A model generated the notes under the pieces. It was not told the origin of the DNA and searched no databases. It saw nothing but the letters and a program-made list of their open reading frames with translations. The position numbers were made by a program, and so were the translations under genes. A stretch of 64,000 nucleotides of DNA from Myxococcota bacterium (GTDB lineage: Bacteria; Myxococcota_A; Bradymonadia; UBA7976; UBA1532), in contig CAUJDF010000039.1 of the NCBI GenBank assembly GCA_963169045.1, positions 1 to 64,000 of the forward strand, in the 5' to 3' direction. Below are positions 1 to 7,567 of this stretch, piece after piece (position 1 is the first letter of the stretch; each line of letters opens with the position of its first letter).

Positions 1-93
1 TTTGTGGGGTTCCCGGTGGCGGCGTGCTCCTTGGATCCCGGGGGGGCGCGGGGGGGGGGGGCTGGGGGGGCCCGGCCGGGCGGCCGCCGCTCG
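1..93. other. Low-complexity G-rich window edge, sequence reliability doubtful
   Basis: The first ~90 bases hold G runs of 7, 12 and 7, broken only by a few other bases, and the frame through them encodes a Gly/Arg-rich peptide unlike any aminotransferase. From about position 94 the translation becomes clean class III aminotransferase sequence. This looks like a contig end or poor base-calling, so the true upstream part of the first gene cannot be read here. Confidence 0.55.
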
Positions 94-2772
94 GGCTTCG
101 GCGAGGACGCGGATCCGCTGCTCGCCATCGAGATCCAGTGCCTGCTCGAGGCCGAGGACGCGCTGAAGCAGGGCGACGTCTTCGCCTGCATCGTCGAGCC
201 CTTCCAGTGCGAGGGCGGGGACCGGGCCGCGACGCCGCGCTTCTTCCAGGCGCTGCGCTGCCTCACGCGCGGCTACGGCGTGCCCCTGGTGTTCGACGAG
301 GTGCAGACGGGCTTCGGCCTCTCGGGCTACGTCTTCTGGCACCAACGCCTGTGGATGCTCGACGAGAACGGCCGCCCCGACGCGCCCGACATCGTGACGT
401 GCGCCAAGCGGGCGCAGGTGGGCGTCGTCCTGTCGCGCTGGCCCGATCCGGCGCCCGGTCACGCCCACGGCGCCGGCCTCGTCCGCGGCCGCGTCCACCT
501 GGGCCTCGTCCACCCCTCGCTCGACCGCTCGGACCGCGTGAAGCAACGGCTGCAGCAGCTGCGCGCCCACTGGCCGACCATCGTCAAACGCCCGCGCGTA
601 TACGGCGATGCGGTCGCCTTCGACGTGGCCGACCCGATCATCGCCCGGCACCTGCTCGACCAGCGCTTCCACCGCGGCTACATGGTGTACCTGGCCGGCG
701 ATCGCACGCTGCGGTATCGCCTGCAGCGGGAGATGACCGACGCCGACATCGATCTGCTCTTCGACATCGTCGAAGAGTCGATCGGGGCGCTGGAAGAGCT
801 GGCCGGTGGACCCGGTGAGCACCTGGTCGACCGCATGAAGGCGGTGACGAACCCGGTGTGGAAGTCCCCATCGATGCCACCGTCGCGGGCGCTGCCCCAG
901 CCGACGCTCGAGGACCTGCTGGCGGAGCCGACGCCCGCCGAAGCGGACCGCGTGCTGCGGGTGCACGGCCAGCTCGCCGGCGCCGACCGGGCCGCGGGCG
1001 CGGCGTGGCTGGGTCTCCCGCCCGACGCGCGCGGCGCCGCGGGCCTGCCGGCGCTGAACGCCGCCGATCCCGTGGCGTTCGAGGCCGCCGTCGGCTACCC
1101 GCTGCTGCGCTTCGCCGCGGACGGGCTGGGCACCCGCATCCGCCGCGTGACGCTCGCCGAGTTCGACCGGCTGACCCACGCCACCGAGGCGCTCGAGGCC
1201 GACGCGTACGAGCCGGCGCGCCGCGACTCCCTCGGCTACCTGCGCTCGGTCGCGGCGACCGACGGCGGCGTGTTCCTCGTCGCCGAGGAGCCGGGGCCGC
1301 CCGGGCACGCCGACATCCTCGTGGGCATCGCCGCCGCCGGCCCGCTCGAGCGCTGGTGGATGCTCGACGGCCCGCGCCAGGACCCGAACCGCGGCCGCGA
1401 GAACACCCTCTACAGCGCCGACATCACGGTGGCGCGCTCCGCGCGCGCGCGCGGCGTCGGCTACCGGCTGCGCGTGGCGCAGATCCAGGAGGCGCTGGCG
1501 GAGCGATGGCCCGACGGCTCGCCGCGGTACGCGTTCATCACGGGCCGCAACCGCGTGGGCCACGCGGACGCGATGTGGGAGCTCAACCAGAAGGTGGGCG
1601 CCTACACGGTGGCCATCTACGCGGGCCAGTACGGCGAGATGGACGGCCTCTCGCGGTACTACCGCGTGCCGCTGCGCCGTCACGACCGGCGAGCCTTCGA
1701 CGTGGAGCGCCCCGACGACGCGGCGCTCGACGTCTCCTGCGGCGTGTTCCAGCCGACGGGCCCGGACCACCCGCTGCTGCGGCGCGCCCGGGCGCTCGGC
1801 ACGTTCGACGAGGCCGCGATCACCAAGCTCACCGTCAGCAACTTCATCACGCGCGGATACGCGCGCTACGGCGAGTACCTGCGGGCGCTGGCGCCGCGCG
1901 GCTGTCCGCACGCGTACCTGACGAGCGGCGCCGACGAGATGGTCGACAAGGCCATCCGCGTCCTGAAACACCGCCGCACGGAGGCGCGCTTCGCCGTGGC
2001 CCTCGAGGGCGGCTTCGCGGGCGTGATCACGGCGGCGGCCCGGTCGCTGACGGATCCGCGCCATCTGCCCGAAAACTCTCGGTATTTCGACTGGCCGCTC
2101 GCGCCACACCCGGGCGCTGGGCCGCAGAGGACGCTGGCGGCGCTCGACGCGTTCGTGGCGGCGCACGGCACGGAGTCGCTGATCGGTGTCTTCGTCGAGG
2201 CGGTCCAGGCCTGCACCGGCGAGGTGCTGAGCGACGCCGCGTGGGCCGCGCTGTGCGCGTGGCGCGACCGCACCGGCGTGCCGCTCGTGCTCTTCGAGAC
2301 GACCACCGGCGCGTGGCGCTCGGGGCGCGGCGCCTGGTGGCTCGACGGCGCCGCGGGTGACGCCGACATGGTGCTGTGGTGGAGCGGCGGCCAGATCGGC
2401 CACGTCTTCGCCGGGGACCGCGTCTGGGTCGACAAGCCGCTGACCTTCATCAGCACGTGGGACGGCGACGAGCTGTCCGCCACGCGTCTCGAGTGGCAGC
2501 TGTACGCGTGCGCCGGCGCGCCGGTGCCCGCGATCTCGGCGCGGCTCGACGCCCTGCTCGACGGCTTCGAGCCGGCGGGCCTCGGCCTGTACCGCGTCCT
2601 GCGTCTGGGCGCCGCGCGTGCCGACGCGATGGCCGCACGCCTGCTGGCCGAGGGCGTTCGTGTGGGCCGGCCCGCGCGCGACGTCGTCCTGATCAACCCG
2701 CCGACCACGGTGAGCGACGCGGAGGTGGACCGCCTCGCCGCCGCGCTCGCGCGGATCCGGGAGATCCAATGA
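4..2772 (+). CDS. Aminotransferase / GNAT acetyltransferase / degenerate aminotransferase fusion (5' partial)
   Basis: Three domains can be read. Residues ~32-280 are the C-terminal two thirds of a class III PLP aminotransferase closest in pattern to L-lysine 6-aminotransferase: the pyridine-binding Asp lies in VFDEVQTGFG (D98) and the Schiff-base Lys in TCAKRAQVG (K135). Residues ~350-570 are a GNAT acetyltransferase with a degenerate acetyl-CoA loop (ARARGVGYRL). Residues ~585-922 repeat the aminotransferase fold, but the Asp is Phe (VLFETTTG, F764) and the Lys is Ser (LWWSGGQIG, S794), so this copy should be inactive in transamination. The N-terminus of the first domain is missing because the window begins inside the gene. 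The stop overlaps the next ATG (ATGA), so the genes are coupled. Context suggests the acetylation and amine-transfer steps of lysine/beta-lysine metabolism; substrate is inferred. Confidence 0.8.
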   Translation: MGFPVAACSLDPGGARGGGAGGARPGGRRSGFGEDADPLLAIEIQCLLEAEDALKQGDVFACIVEPFQCEGGDRAATPRFFQALRCLTRGYGVPLVFDEVQTGFGLSGYVFWHQRLWMLDENGRPDAPDIVTCAKRAQVGVVLSRWPDPAPGHAHGAGLVRGRVHLGLVHPSLDRSDRVKQRLQQLRAHWPTIVKRPRVYGDAVAFDVADPIIARHLLDQRFHRGYMVYLAGDRTLRYRLQREMTDADIDLLFDIVEESIGALEELAGGPGEHLVDRMKAVTNPVWKSPSMPPSRALPQPTLEDLLAEPTPAEADRVLRVHGQLAGADRAAGAAWLGLPPDARGAAGLPALNAADPVAFEAAVGYPLLRFAADGLGTRIRRVTLAEFDRLTHATEALEADAYEPARRDSLGYLRSVAATDGGVFLVAEEPGPPGHADILVGIAAAGPLERWWMLDGPRQDPNRGRENTLYSADITVARSARARGVGYRLRVAQIQEALAERWPDGSPRYAFITGRNRVGHADAMWELNQKVGAYTVAIYAGQYGEMDGLSRYYRVPLRRHDRRAFDVERPDDAALDVSCGVFQPTGPDHPLLRRARALGTFDEAAITKLTVSNFITRGYARYGEYLRALAPRGCPHAYLTSGADEMVDKAIRVLKHRRTEARFAVALEGGFAGVITAAARSLTDPRHLPENSRYFDWPLAPHPGAGPQRTLAALDAFVAAHGTESLIGVFVEAVQACTGEVLSDAAWAALCAWRDRTGVPLVLFETTTGAWRSGRGAWWLDGAAGDADMVLWWSGGQIGHVFAGDRVWVDKPLTFISTWDGDELSATRLEWQLYACAGAPVPAISARLDALLDGFEPAGLGLYRVLRLGAARADAMAARLLAEGVRVGRPARDVVLINPPTTVSDAEVDRLAAALARIREIQ

Positions 2773-3818
2773 CCATCCGCCTTCTGGACCTCGGCGCCCG
2801 CGGCTACGCCGATCTCGGCCGCGCCCACGGCGACGCCTGGGGTCCCGACGCCTGCGCGCTGTTCGGCATCCGCTTCGGCCTGACGCGCAAGAAGAGCCCG
2901 ATCGGCGACGCGGCGCAGATCGCCGAGCTCGCGCGCCTGCACCTGCCCGTGCTGCGTCAGTACGACGCCGGGCTCTACGACGAGCTCCTCGGCCTCGCCG
3001 AGCGCGCCGGCCTCGAGCCCTGGCAGGTGCTCCTGCTCAACCATTACACGGACTTCCGAGACGTCCCGCCCGAGGCCATGGGCTGCAGCGTCCTGTATGC
3101 GCCGACGGCATCGGGGCCCGTCGCCGCCCAGACGTGGGACATGCACGGCACCGCCGAGCCCTTCGTCGGCCTGACGCGGTTCACGCCGCCCGACGGCCCG
3201 ACGGCGGTCGTCTTCACGCTGGCCGGCTGCCTGGCCCTCGCGGGCATGAACGCGGCGGGCGTCGCCGTGTGCATCAACAACCTGACGCCGAACGACGCCC
3301 GCATCGGGGTGAGCTGGCCGACGCTGGTGCGCCGGATGCTCCGCGCGACGACAGCGCGGGAGGCGCGCGCCCTGCTCGAGGCGGCGACGCTCGGCAGCGG
3401 CCACAACTACCTCATCGCCGACGACCATGAGGTCTTCAACGTCGAGGCCACCGCGCGGCTGACGCGCGTCACGCACTCGGACGCCGGCCGCGTATACTGG
3501 CACACCAACCACTACACGCACGCGGACCTGATTCCGCTCGAGCAGCCGCCGACGGCGGCGAGCACGTCGCGGCGCCGCTACGACCTGCTCACGACGCGCA
3601 TGGCGAAGGGTGCCCCGCGCACGATCGAAGAGGTGTGGGGCGTCCTCGGCATGCACGAAGGTTTCCCGGCGAGCATCTGCACGCACCTGACCGGCGACGA
3701 TCCCGACGCGAGCAAGACGTGCGGTGGTCTCGTCTGCGACGTGCGGGGGCGGCGTGTGCTGGCGGGGCGCGGTTGCATGCACGACCAGGAGTGGACGGTG
3801 GTGGAGGTGGGCCCGTGA
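2769..3818 (+). CDS. C45-type Ntn hydrolase (acyl-CoA:6-APA acyltransferase-like)
   Basis: This 349-aa protein matches the C45 / isopenicillin N acyltransferase-like family of N-terminal-nucleophile enzymes. Such proenzymes cut themselves at Gly-Cys; here the site is PEAMGCSVLYAP with Cys106 as the expected nucleophile, followed by the typical AQTWDMHG strand. A GHNYLIAD segment and a second Cys-rich end (GRGCMHDQEWTVVEV) complete the fold. The ATG overlaps the preceding stop as ATGA and its own stop overlaps the next GTG, so it is the second gene of a coupled run. The family hydrolyses or forms amides; in this neighbourhood removal of an N-acetyl group from an acetamido acid is a reasonable guess, standing where Bacillus has a peptidase-like deacetylase (YodQ). 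No signal peptide is visible, so it is probably cytoplasmic. Confidence 0.75.
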   Translation: MTIRLLDLGARGYADLGRAHGDAWGPDACALFGIRFGLTRKKSPIGDAAQIAELARLHLPVLRQYDAGLYDELLGLAERAGLEPWQVLLLNHYTDFRDVPPEAMGCSVLYAPTASGPVAAQTWDMHGTAEPFVGLTRFTPPDGPTAVVFTLAGCLALAGMNAAGVAVCINNLTPNDARIGVSWPTLVRRMLRATTAREARALLEAATLGSGHNYLIADDHEVFNVEATARLTRVTHSDAGRVYWHTNHYTHADLIPLEQPPTAASTSRRRYDLLTTRMAKGAPRTIEEVWGVLGMHEGFPASICTHLTGDDPDASKTCGGLVCDVRGRRVLAGRGCMHDQEWTVVEVGP

Positions 3819-5128
3819 GCGATCTCGAGGCGCGTCAGCGGCGCCACGTCTTCTATACGTGGAGCGCCCAGAGCGCGGCCAGGCCGGTGCCGATCACCGG
3901 CGGCAAGGGCGCCTGGTTCACCGACGAGCAAGGCGAGCGCTGGCTCGACTTCGAGAGCCAGGTCTTCAACTGCAACGCCGGCCATGGCGAGACGCGCATC
4001 AGCGAGGCCATCGCGCGCCAGGCGGCGACGCTGGCGTGCGCGCACCCGGCGGCGGTGTTCGAGGCCAAGGCGCAGCTCGGCGAGAAGCTCGCCGCGGTCA
4101 CGCCGCCCGGCCTCGACAAGTTCTTCTTGTGCCTCTCGGGCGCCGAGGCGAACGAAAACGCCTACAAGATCGCGCGAATGCTGACCGGCCGCTCCAAGGT
4201 GATCGCGCGCCGGCGCAGCTACCACGGCGCGTCGATGGGCGCGCTCTCGCTGACGGGCGATCCGCGGCGCTGGCCCGCCGAGCCCGGCCTCTGGGGCGTC
4301 CTGCGCACCGAGGACCCGTACTGCTACCGCTGCCCGATGGGCGCCTCGCCCGAGTCCTGCGGCACACGCTGCGCCGAGCACCTCGAGCACGTCATCCAGA
4401 TGGAGGGGCCGGAGCACATCGCGGCGGTGTTCCTCGAGGGCGTGACCGGGGCCAACGGCGGCTTCGTGCCGCCGCCCGACTACTGGCCGCGCATCCGCGC
4501 GATCTGCGACCGGCACGGCATCCTGCTCGTGGCCGACGAGGTCTTCACCGGCTTCGGCCGCACGGGGCGCTGGTTCGCCGTCGACCACTGGGGCGTCGTC
4601 CCCGACATGATCTCGATGGCGAAGGGAATCACCAGTGGTTACGCCCCTTTGGGGGCCGTCGCCCTGCGGAGCGACCACGCGCGCCGCTTCGACGACGAGA
4701 CGCTCTGGGCCGGTCTGACCTGCTACGCGCACCCCATTTCGTGCGCCGCCGCCGTCGCCGCGCTCGACGTCTACCGCGACGACGACCTGATCGGGAACGC
4801 CGCGCGGGTGGGGGAGGTCCTGAGCGCCGGGCTGGCCCGCCTCCGCGACAAGCACGCGGCGATCGGGGACGTCCGGTCGCTGGGCCTCTTCGGCACGATC
4901 GAGCTCGTGAAGGACCGCTCGACGCGCGAGCCCCTCGTGCCATACAACGGCAGCGCCGCGCCGGGCTCGCCGGCGGCAAAGCTGCGCCAGGGGCTGCTGA
5001 GGCGGCGCATCCACGCGTCGCTCCGCTGGAACTTCCTGTTCATCGCGCCCCCGCTGTGCATCACCGCCGCCGAGATCGAGCAGGGTCTCGCGGCCATCGA
5101 CGACGCGCTCACCGAGGCCTTTTCATGA
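3815..5128 (+). CDS. Class III PLP-dependent aminotransferase (YodT-like)
   Basis: A complete 437-aa class III aminotransferase. Visible family marks are the small-domain start GAWFTDEQGERWLDFES, the phosphate loop LSGAEANENAYKIAR, the Asp in LLVADEVFTGFGRTG and the PLP Lys in SMAKGITSGYAPLG (K270). A Cys-rich insert (YCYRCPMG...CGTRCAEH) is shared with the Bacillus YodT type. The GTG start is fixed by a GTGA overlap with the previous stop, and the stop overlaps the next ATG. The likely reaction is transfer of the 3-amino group of an (acetyl-)beta-amino acid to a 2-oxoacid, giving a 3-oxoacid that the adjacent CoA-transferase can activate. The reaction class is firm; the substrate is inferred from neighbours. 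Confidence 0.85.
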   Translation: MSDLEARQRRHVFYTWSAQSAARPVPITGGKGAWFTDEQGERWLDFESQVFNCNAGHGETRISEAIARQAATLACAHPAAVFEAKAQLGEKLAAVTPPGLDKFFLCLSGAEANENAYKIARMLTGRSKVIARRRSYHGASMGALSLTGDPRRWPAEPGLWGVLRTEDPYCYRCPMGASPESCGTRCAEHLEHVIQMEGPEHIAAVFLEGVTGANGGFVPPPDYWPRIRAICDRHGILLVADEVFTGFGRTGRWFAVDHWGVVPDMISMAKGITSGYAPLGAVALRSDHARRFDDETLWAGLTCYAHPISCAAAVAALDVYRDDDLIGNAARVGEVLSAGLARLRDKHAAIGDVRSLGLFGTIELVKDRSTREPLVPYNGSAAPGSPAAKLRQGLLRRRIHASLRWNFLFIAPPLCITAAEIEQGLAAIDDALTEAFS

Positions 5129-5835
5129 GCAGCAAGGTCTACGCGGACGCCGCCGCCGCCCTGCACGACGTCTTCGACGGCGCCGTGGTCATGGGTGGCG
5201 GCTTCGGCCTGTGCGCCAACGCAGAGAACTGCATCCGCGAGCTCGCGCGACGCGGGAACCGCAACCTGACGGTCGTCAGCAACAACTGCGGCAATCAGGG
5301 GCGCGGCCTCGCCGTCCTGCTGAAGCAGAAGCAGGTGCGGAAGGTGGTCGCCAGCTTCATCGGCGGCAACCCGGACCTGCAGGCGCAGCTGTTGGCCGGC
5401 GAGATCGAGGTCGAGCTGACGCCGCAGGGCACGCTCGCCGAGCGCATTCGCGCCGCCGGCGCCGGCATCCCGGCGTTCTTCACGCCCACTGGGGCGGGCA
5501 CGCTCGCCGCCGAGGGCAAGGAGACGCGCGAGTTCGACGGCCGCACGTACCTCATGGAGCGTGCGCTCCACGGCGACTACGCGATCATCCGCGCCTGGCA
5601 GGGCGACGCCTTCGGCAACCTGCGCTTCCGCGGGACGGGCCGGAACTTCAGCCCGCTGATGGCGATGGCGGCGAAGGTGACGGTGGCCGAGGTCGACGAG
5701 CTGGTGCCGATCGGTGCGCTCGGCCCCGACGACGTGCACCTGCCCGGGATCTTCGTGCAGCGGGTCTTCCAGGGCCGCGACTACGAGAACCCGATCGAGC
5801 ACCGCACGACGCGGCCCCGCCCCGCCGCCGTCTGA
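5125..5835 (+). CDS. 3-oxoacid CoA-transferase, subunit A
   Basis: This 236-aa protein is the alpha subunit of a family I CoA-transferase. The N-terminal glycine-rich loop VVMGGGFGLCANAENCIREL replaces the usual GGFGLCGIPENLI, and LTVVSNNCGNQGRGLAVLL, FIGGNPDLQAQ and PAFFTPTGAGT follow in the expected order. The family moves CoA from a donor such as succinyl-CoA or acetyl-CoA onto a 3-oxoacid. The ATG overlaps the stop of the aminotransferase (ATGA), making it the fourth gene of the coupled run. Its partner subunit lies immediately downstream but on the opposite strand, with 9 nt between the stops, which is unusual because A and B subunits are normally co-transcribed. Confidence 0.9.
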   Translation: MSSKVYADAAAALHDVFDGAVVMGGGFGLCANAENCIRELARRGNRNLTVVSNNCGNQGRGLAVLLKQKQVRKVVASFIGGNPDLQAQLLAGEIEVELTPQGTLAERIRAAGAGIPAFFTPTGAGTLAAEGKETREFDGRTYLMERALHGDYAIIRAWQGDAFGNLRFRGTGRNFSPLMAMAAKVTVAEVDELVPIGALGPDDVHLPGIFVQRVFQGRDYENPIEHRTTRPRPAAV

Positions 5836-5844
5836 GGCGATCGC

Positions 5845-6489
5845 TCAGTTCGCCGCGAGGGCGACCCGGACCGGGGCGCCCGTCGCGGCGACGACCTCTT
5901 CGACCGTGTGGCCGGGCGCGACGTCCACGAGCACGAAGCCCTCGGGGGTGACGTCGAGCGTGGCGAGGTCGGTGATCACGCGGTTCACGCAGCCGACGCC
6001 CGTCAGCGGCAACGCGCAGCGGTCGAGCAGCTTGGGCGCGCCCTCGGGCGACGTGTGCGTCATCAGGACAATGACCCGCCTGGCGCCGGTGGCCAGATCC
6101 ATCGCGCCGCCCATTCCGTTGACGCGCTTGCCGGGGATCATCCAGTTGGCGAGATCGCCGGTGGCGCTGACCTCCATGCCGCCGAGGATGGCCAGGTCGA
6201 CGTGCCCGCCGCGGATCATGGCGAAGCTGGTGGCGCTGTCGAAGAAGCTGCCGCCGGGGACGACGGTGACCGTCTCCTTGCCGGCGTTGATGACGAACGG
6301 GTCCTCCTCGCCCTCGTAAGGGTAGGGGCCCATGCCGAGCAGCCCGTTCTCGCTGTGGAGCCAGATCGTCATGCCGTCGGGCACGAAGTTGGCGACGAGC
6401 GTCGGGATGCCGATGCCCAGGTTGACGACGTCTCCGTCCCGCAGCTCGGCTGCCGCCCGCTGCGCCATCTCTTCGCGCGTCCTTGCCAT
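5845..6489 (-). CDS. 3-oxoacid CoA-transferase, subunit B
   Basis: A 214-aa beta subunit of the same CoA-transferase family. It carries the N-terminal [19 protein letters not shown] signature and the catalytic glutamate in [11 protein letters not shown] (Glu47), which forms the glutamyl-CoA thioester. The C-terminal [20 protein letters not shown] is also typical. It faces subunit A tail to tail, so the two halves of the enzyme come from separate promoters that would have to be balanced. The ATG at 6489 is followed by [13 protein letters not shown], the usual start of this family. Confidence 0.9.
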   Translation of the reverse strand: MARTREEMAQRAAAELRDGDVVNLGIGIPTLVANFVPDGMTIWLHSENGLLGMGPYPYEGEEDPFVINAGKETVTVVPGGSFFDSATSFAMIRGGHVDLAILGGMEVSATGDLANWMIPGKRVNGMGGAMDLATGARRVIVLMTHTSPEGAPKLLDRCALPLTGVGCVNRVITDLATLDVTPEGFVLVDVAPGHTVEEVVAATGAPVRVALAAN

Positions 6490-6515
6490 GGGCCCGTCTC
6501 TACCACCGTGCGGGG

Positions 6516-6544
6516 TGGAAATCCATGCATGCGGCGCCTATCCT
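6516..6544 (+). promoter_or_regulatory. Putative housekeeping promoter of queA
   Basis: TGGAAA (6516-6521), a 17-nt spacer and TATCCT (6539-6544) resemble a sigma-70 promoter. The queA ATG is only 9 nt after the -10 box, so the transcript would have a leader of 2-3 nt or none. Confidence 0.35.
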
Positions 6545-6553
6545 GCGCCGCTC

Positions 6554-7567
6554 ATGCGCCGGTCCGACTTCCGATTCGACCTCCCCGAGAGGCTGGTCGC
6601 GCAGCACCCGCCGGCGGTGCGCGGCGCCAGTCGACTGCTCGCGCTCGGCGGCGGCATCACGTCCTTCGCCGAGGGCGCGCGCGCCGCCTTCCGCGGCGAC
6701 GAGGTGCTCGTCGTCAACGACACGCGGGTCGTCCCGGCGCGCGTGCATGGCCACAAGGTCAGCGGCGGCGCGGTGGAGATGCTGGTGCTCGGCTCGCTGG
6801 GGACCGGCCGCATCACCGCGATCCTGAAGGGGAAACGGCTCTCGCCGGGCGTCCGGCTCACGCTGCCCGGCGCCGAGGCGACGCTGGGCGCTCGCCGCGA
6901 CGCCGGTCACGTCGCGATCTTCGAGGTGGACCTCGAAGGCGTCGACGACCTGTGGGCGTGGCTCGATCGAGTGGGCGAGATCCCGCTGCCGCCGTACATC
7001 CGGCGCGCGCCCGAGGGCGACGACCGCGAGCGTTATCAGACAGTGTTCGCGCGCGCGCCGGGCGCCGTCGCCGCGCCGACGGCGGGTCTGCACTTCACCG
7101 AAGCGCTGCTGGCGGAGCTGGGCGGCCGGGGCGTCGCCATCCACACGATCACGCTCCACGTCGGGCCGGGCACGTTCCTGCCGGTGCGCGAGGACGACGT
7201 CTCGCGGCACGTGATGCACGCCGAGGCGTTCGAGGTCCCCGCGGCGACGGCCGACGCGGTGCGCTCCGGGCGCCCGGTGGTGGCCGTCGGGACCACCGTC
7301 GTGCGCGCGCTCGAGGCCTGGGCGCGCGACCCGGCGGCGACCTCGACCGACCTCTTCATCACGCCCGGCTTCGGCTTCCGCGTCGTCGACGGGCTCGTCA
7401 CCAACTTCCATCTGCCCGAGAGCACGCTGCTGATGCTGGTCTGCGCGTTCGCGGGGCGGGAGCGTGTGCTCGCGGCGTACCGGCAGGCGGTCGACGCCGA
7501 GATGCGCTTCTACAGCTACGGCGACGCGATGCTGCTGCGCCGCCCCGGGGGCCGCTGGGACCGATGA
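6554..7567 (+). CDS. queA: tRNA preQ1(34) S-adenosylmethionine ribosyltransferase-isomerase
   Basis: QueA transfers and isomerises the ribosyl group of S-adenosylmethionine onto 7-aminomethyl-7-deazaguanine in tRNA, making epoxyqueuosine. The 337-aa product begins MRRSDFRFDLPERLVAQHP and contains the family blocks VLVVNDTRVVPARV, PLPPYIRR, YQTVFARAPGAVAAPTAGLHF and LVTNFHLPESTLLMLV. Length is normal for the family. The ATG at 6554 matches the conserved N-terminus and has no clear Shine-Dalgarno, in keeping with a near-leaderless transcript from the promoter just upstream. The stop overlaps the tgt ATG, so both queuosine steps are coupled. Confidence 0.95.
   Translation: MRRSDFRFDLPERLVAQHPPAVRGASRLLALGGGITSFAEGARAAFRGDEVLVVNDTRVVPARVHGHKVSGGAVEMLVLGSLGTGRITAILKGKRLSPGVRLTLPGAEATLGARRDAGHVAIFEVDLEGVDDLWAWLDRVGEIPLPPYIRRAPEGDDRERYQTVFARAPGAVAAPTAGLHFTEALLAELGGRGVAIHTITLHVGPGTFLPVREDDVSRHVMHAEAFEVPAATADAVRSGRPVVAVGTTVVRALEAWARDPAATSTDLFITPGFGFRVVDGLVTNFHLPESTLLMLVCAFAGRERVLAAYRQAVDAEMRFYSYGDAMLLRRPGGRWDR

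Noticed and set aside
1866-3782. 638-codon open frame on the minus strand under the first two genes
   Set aside because: High GC makes long antisense frames common; the translation is Arg/Ala-rich with no domain, while the plus strand encodes clear enzymes.
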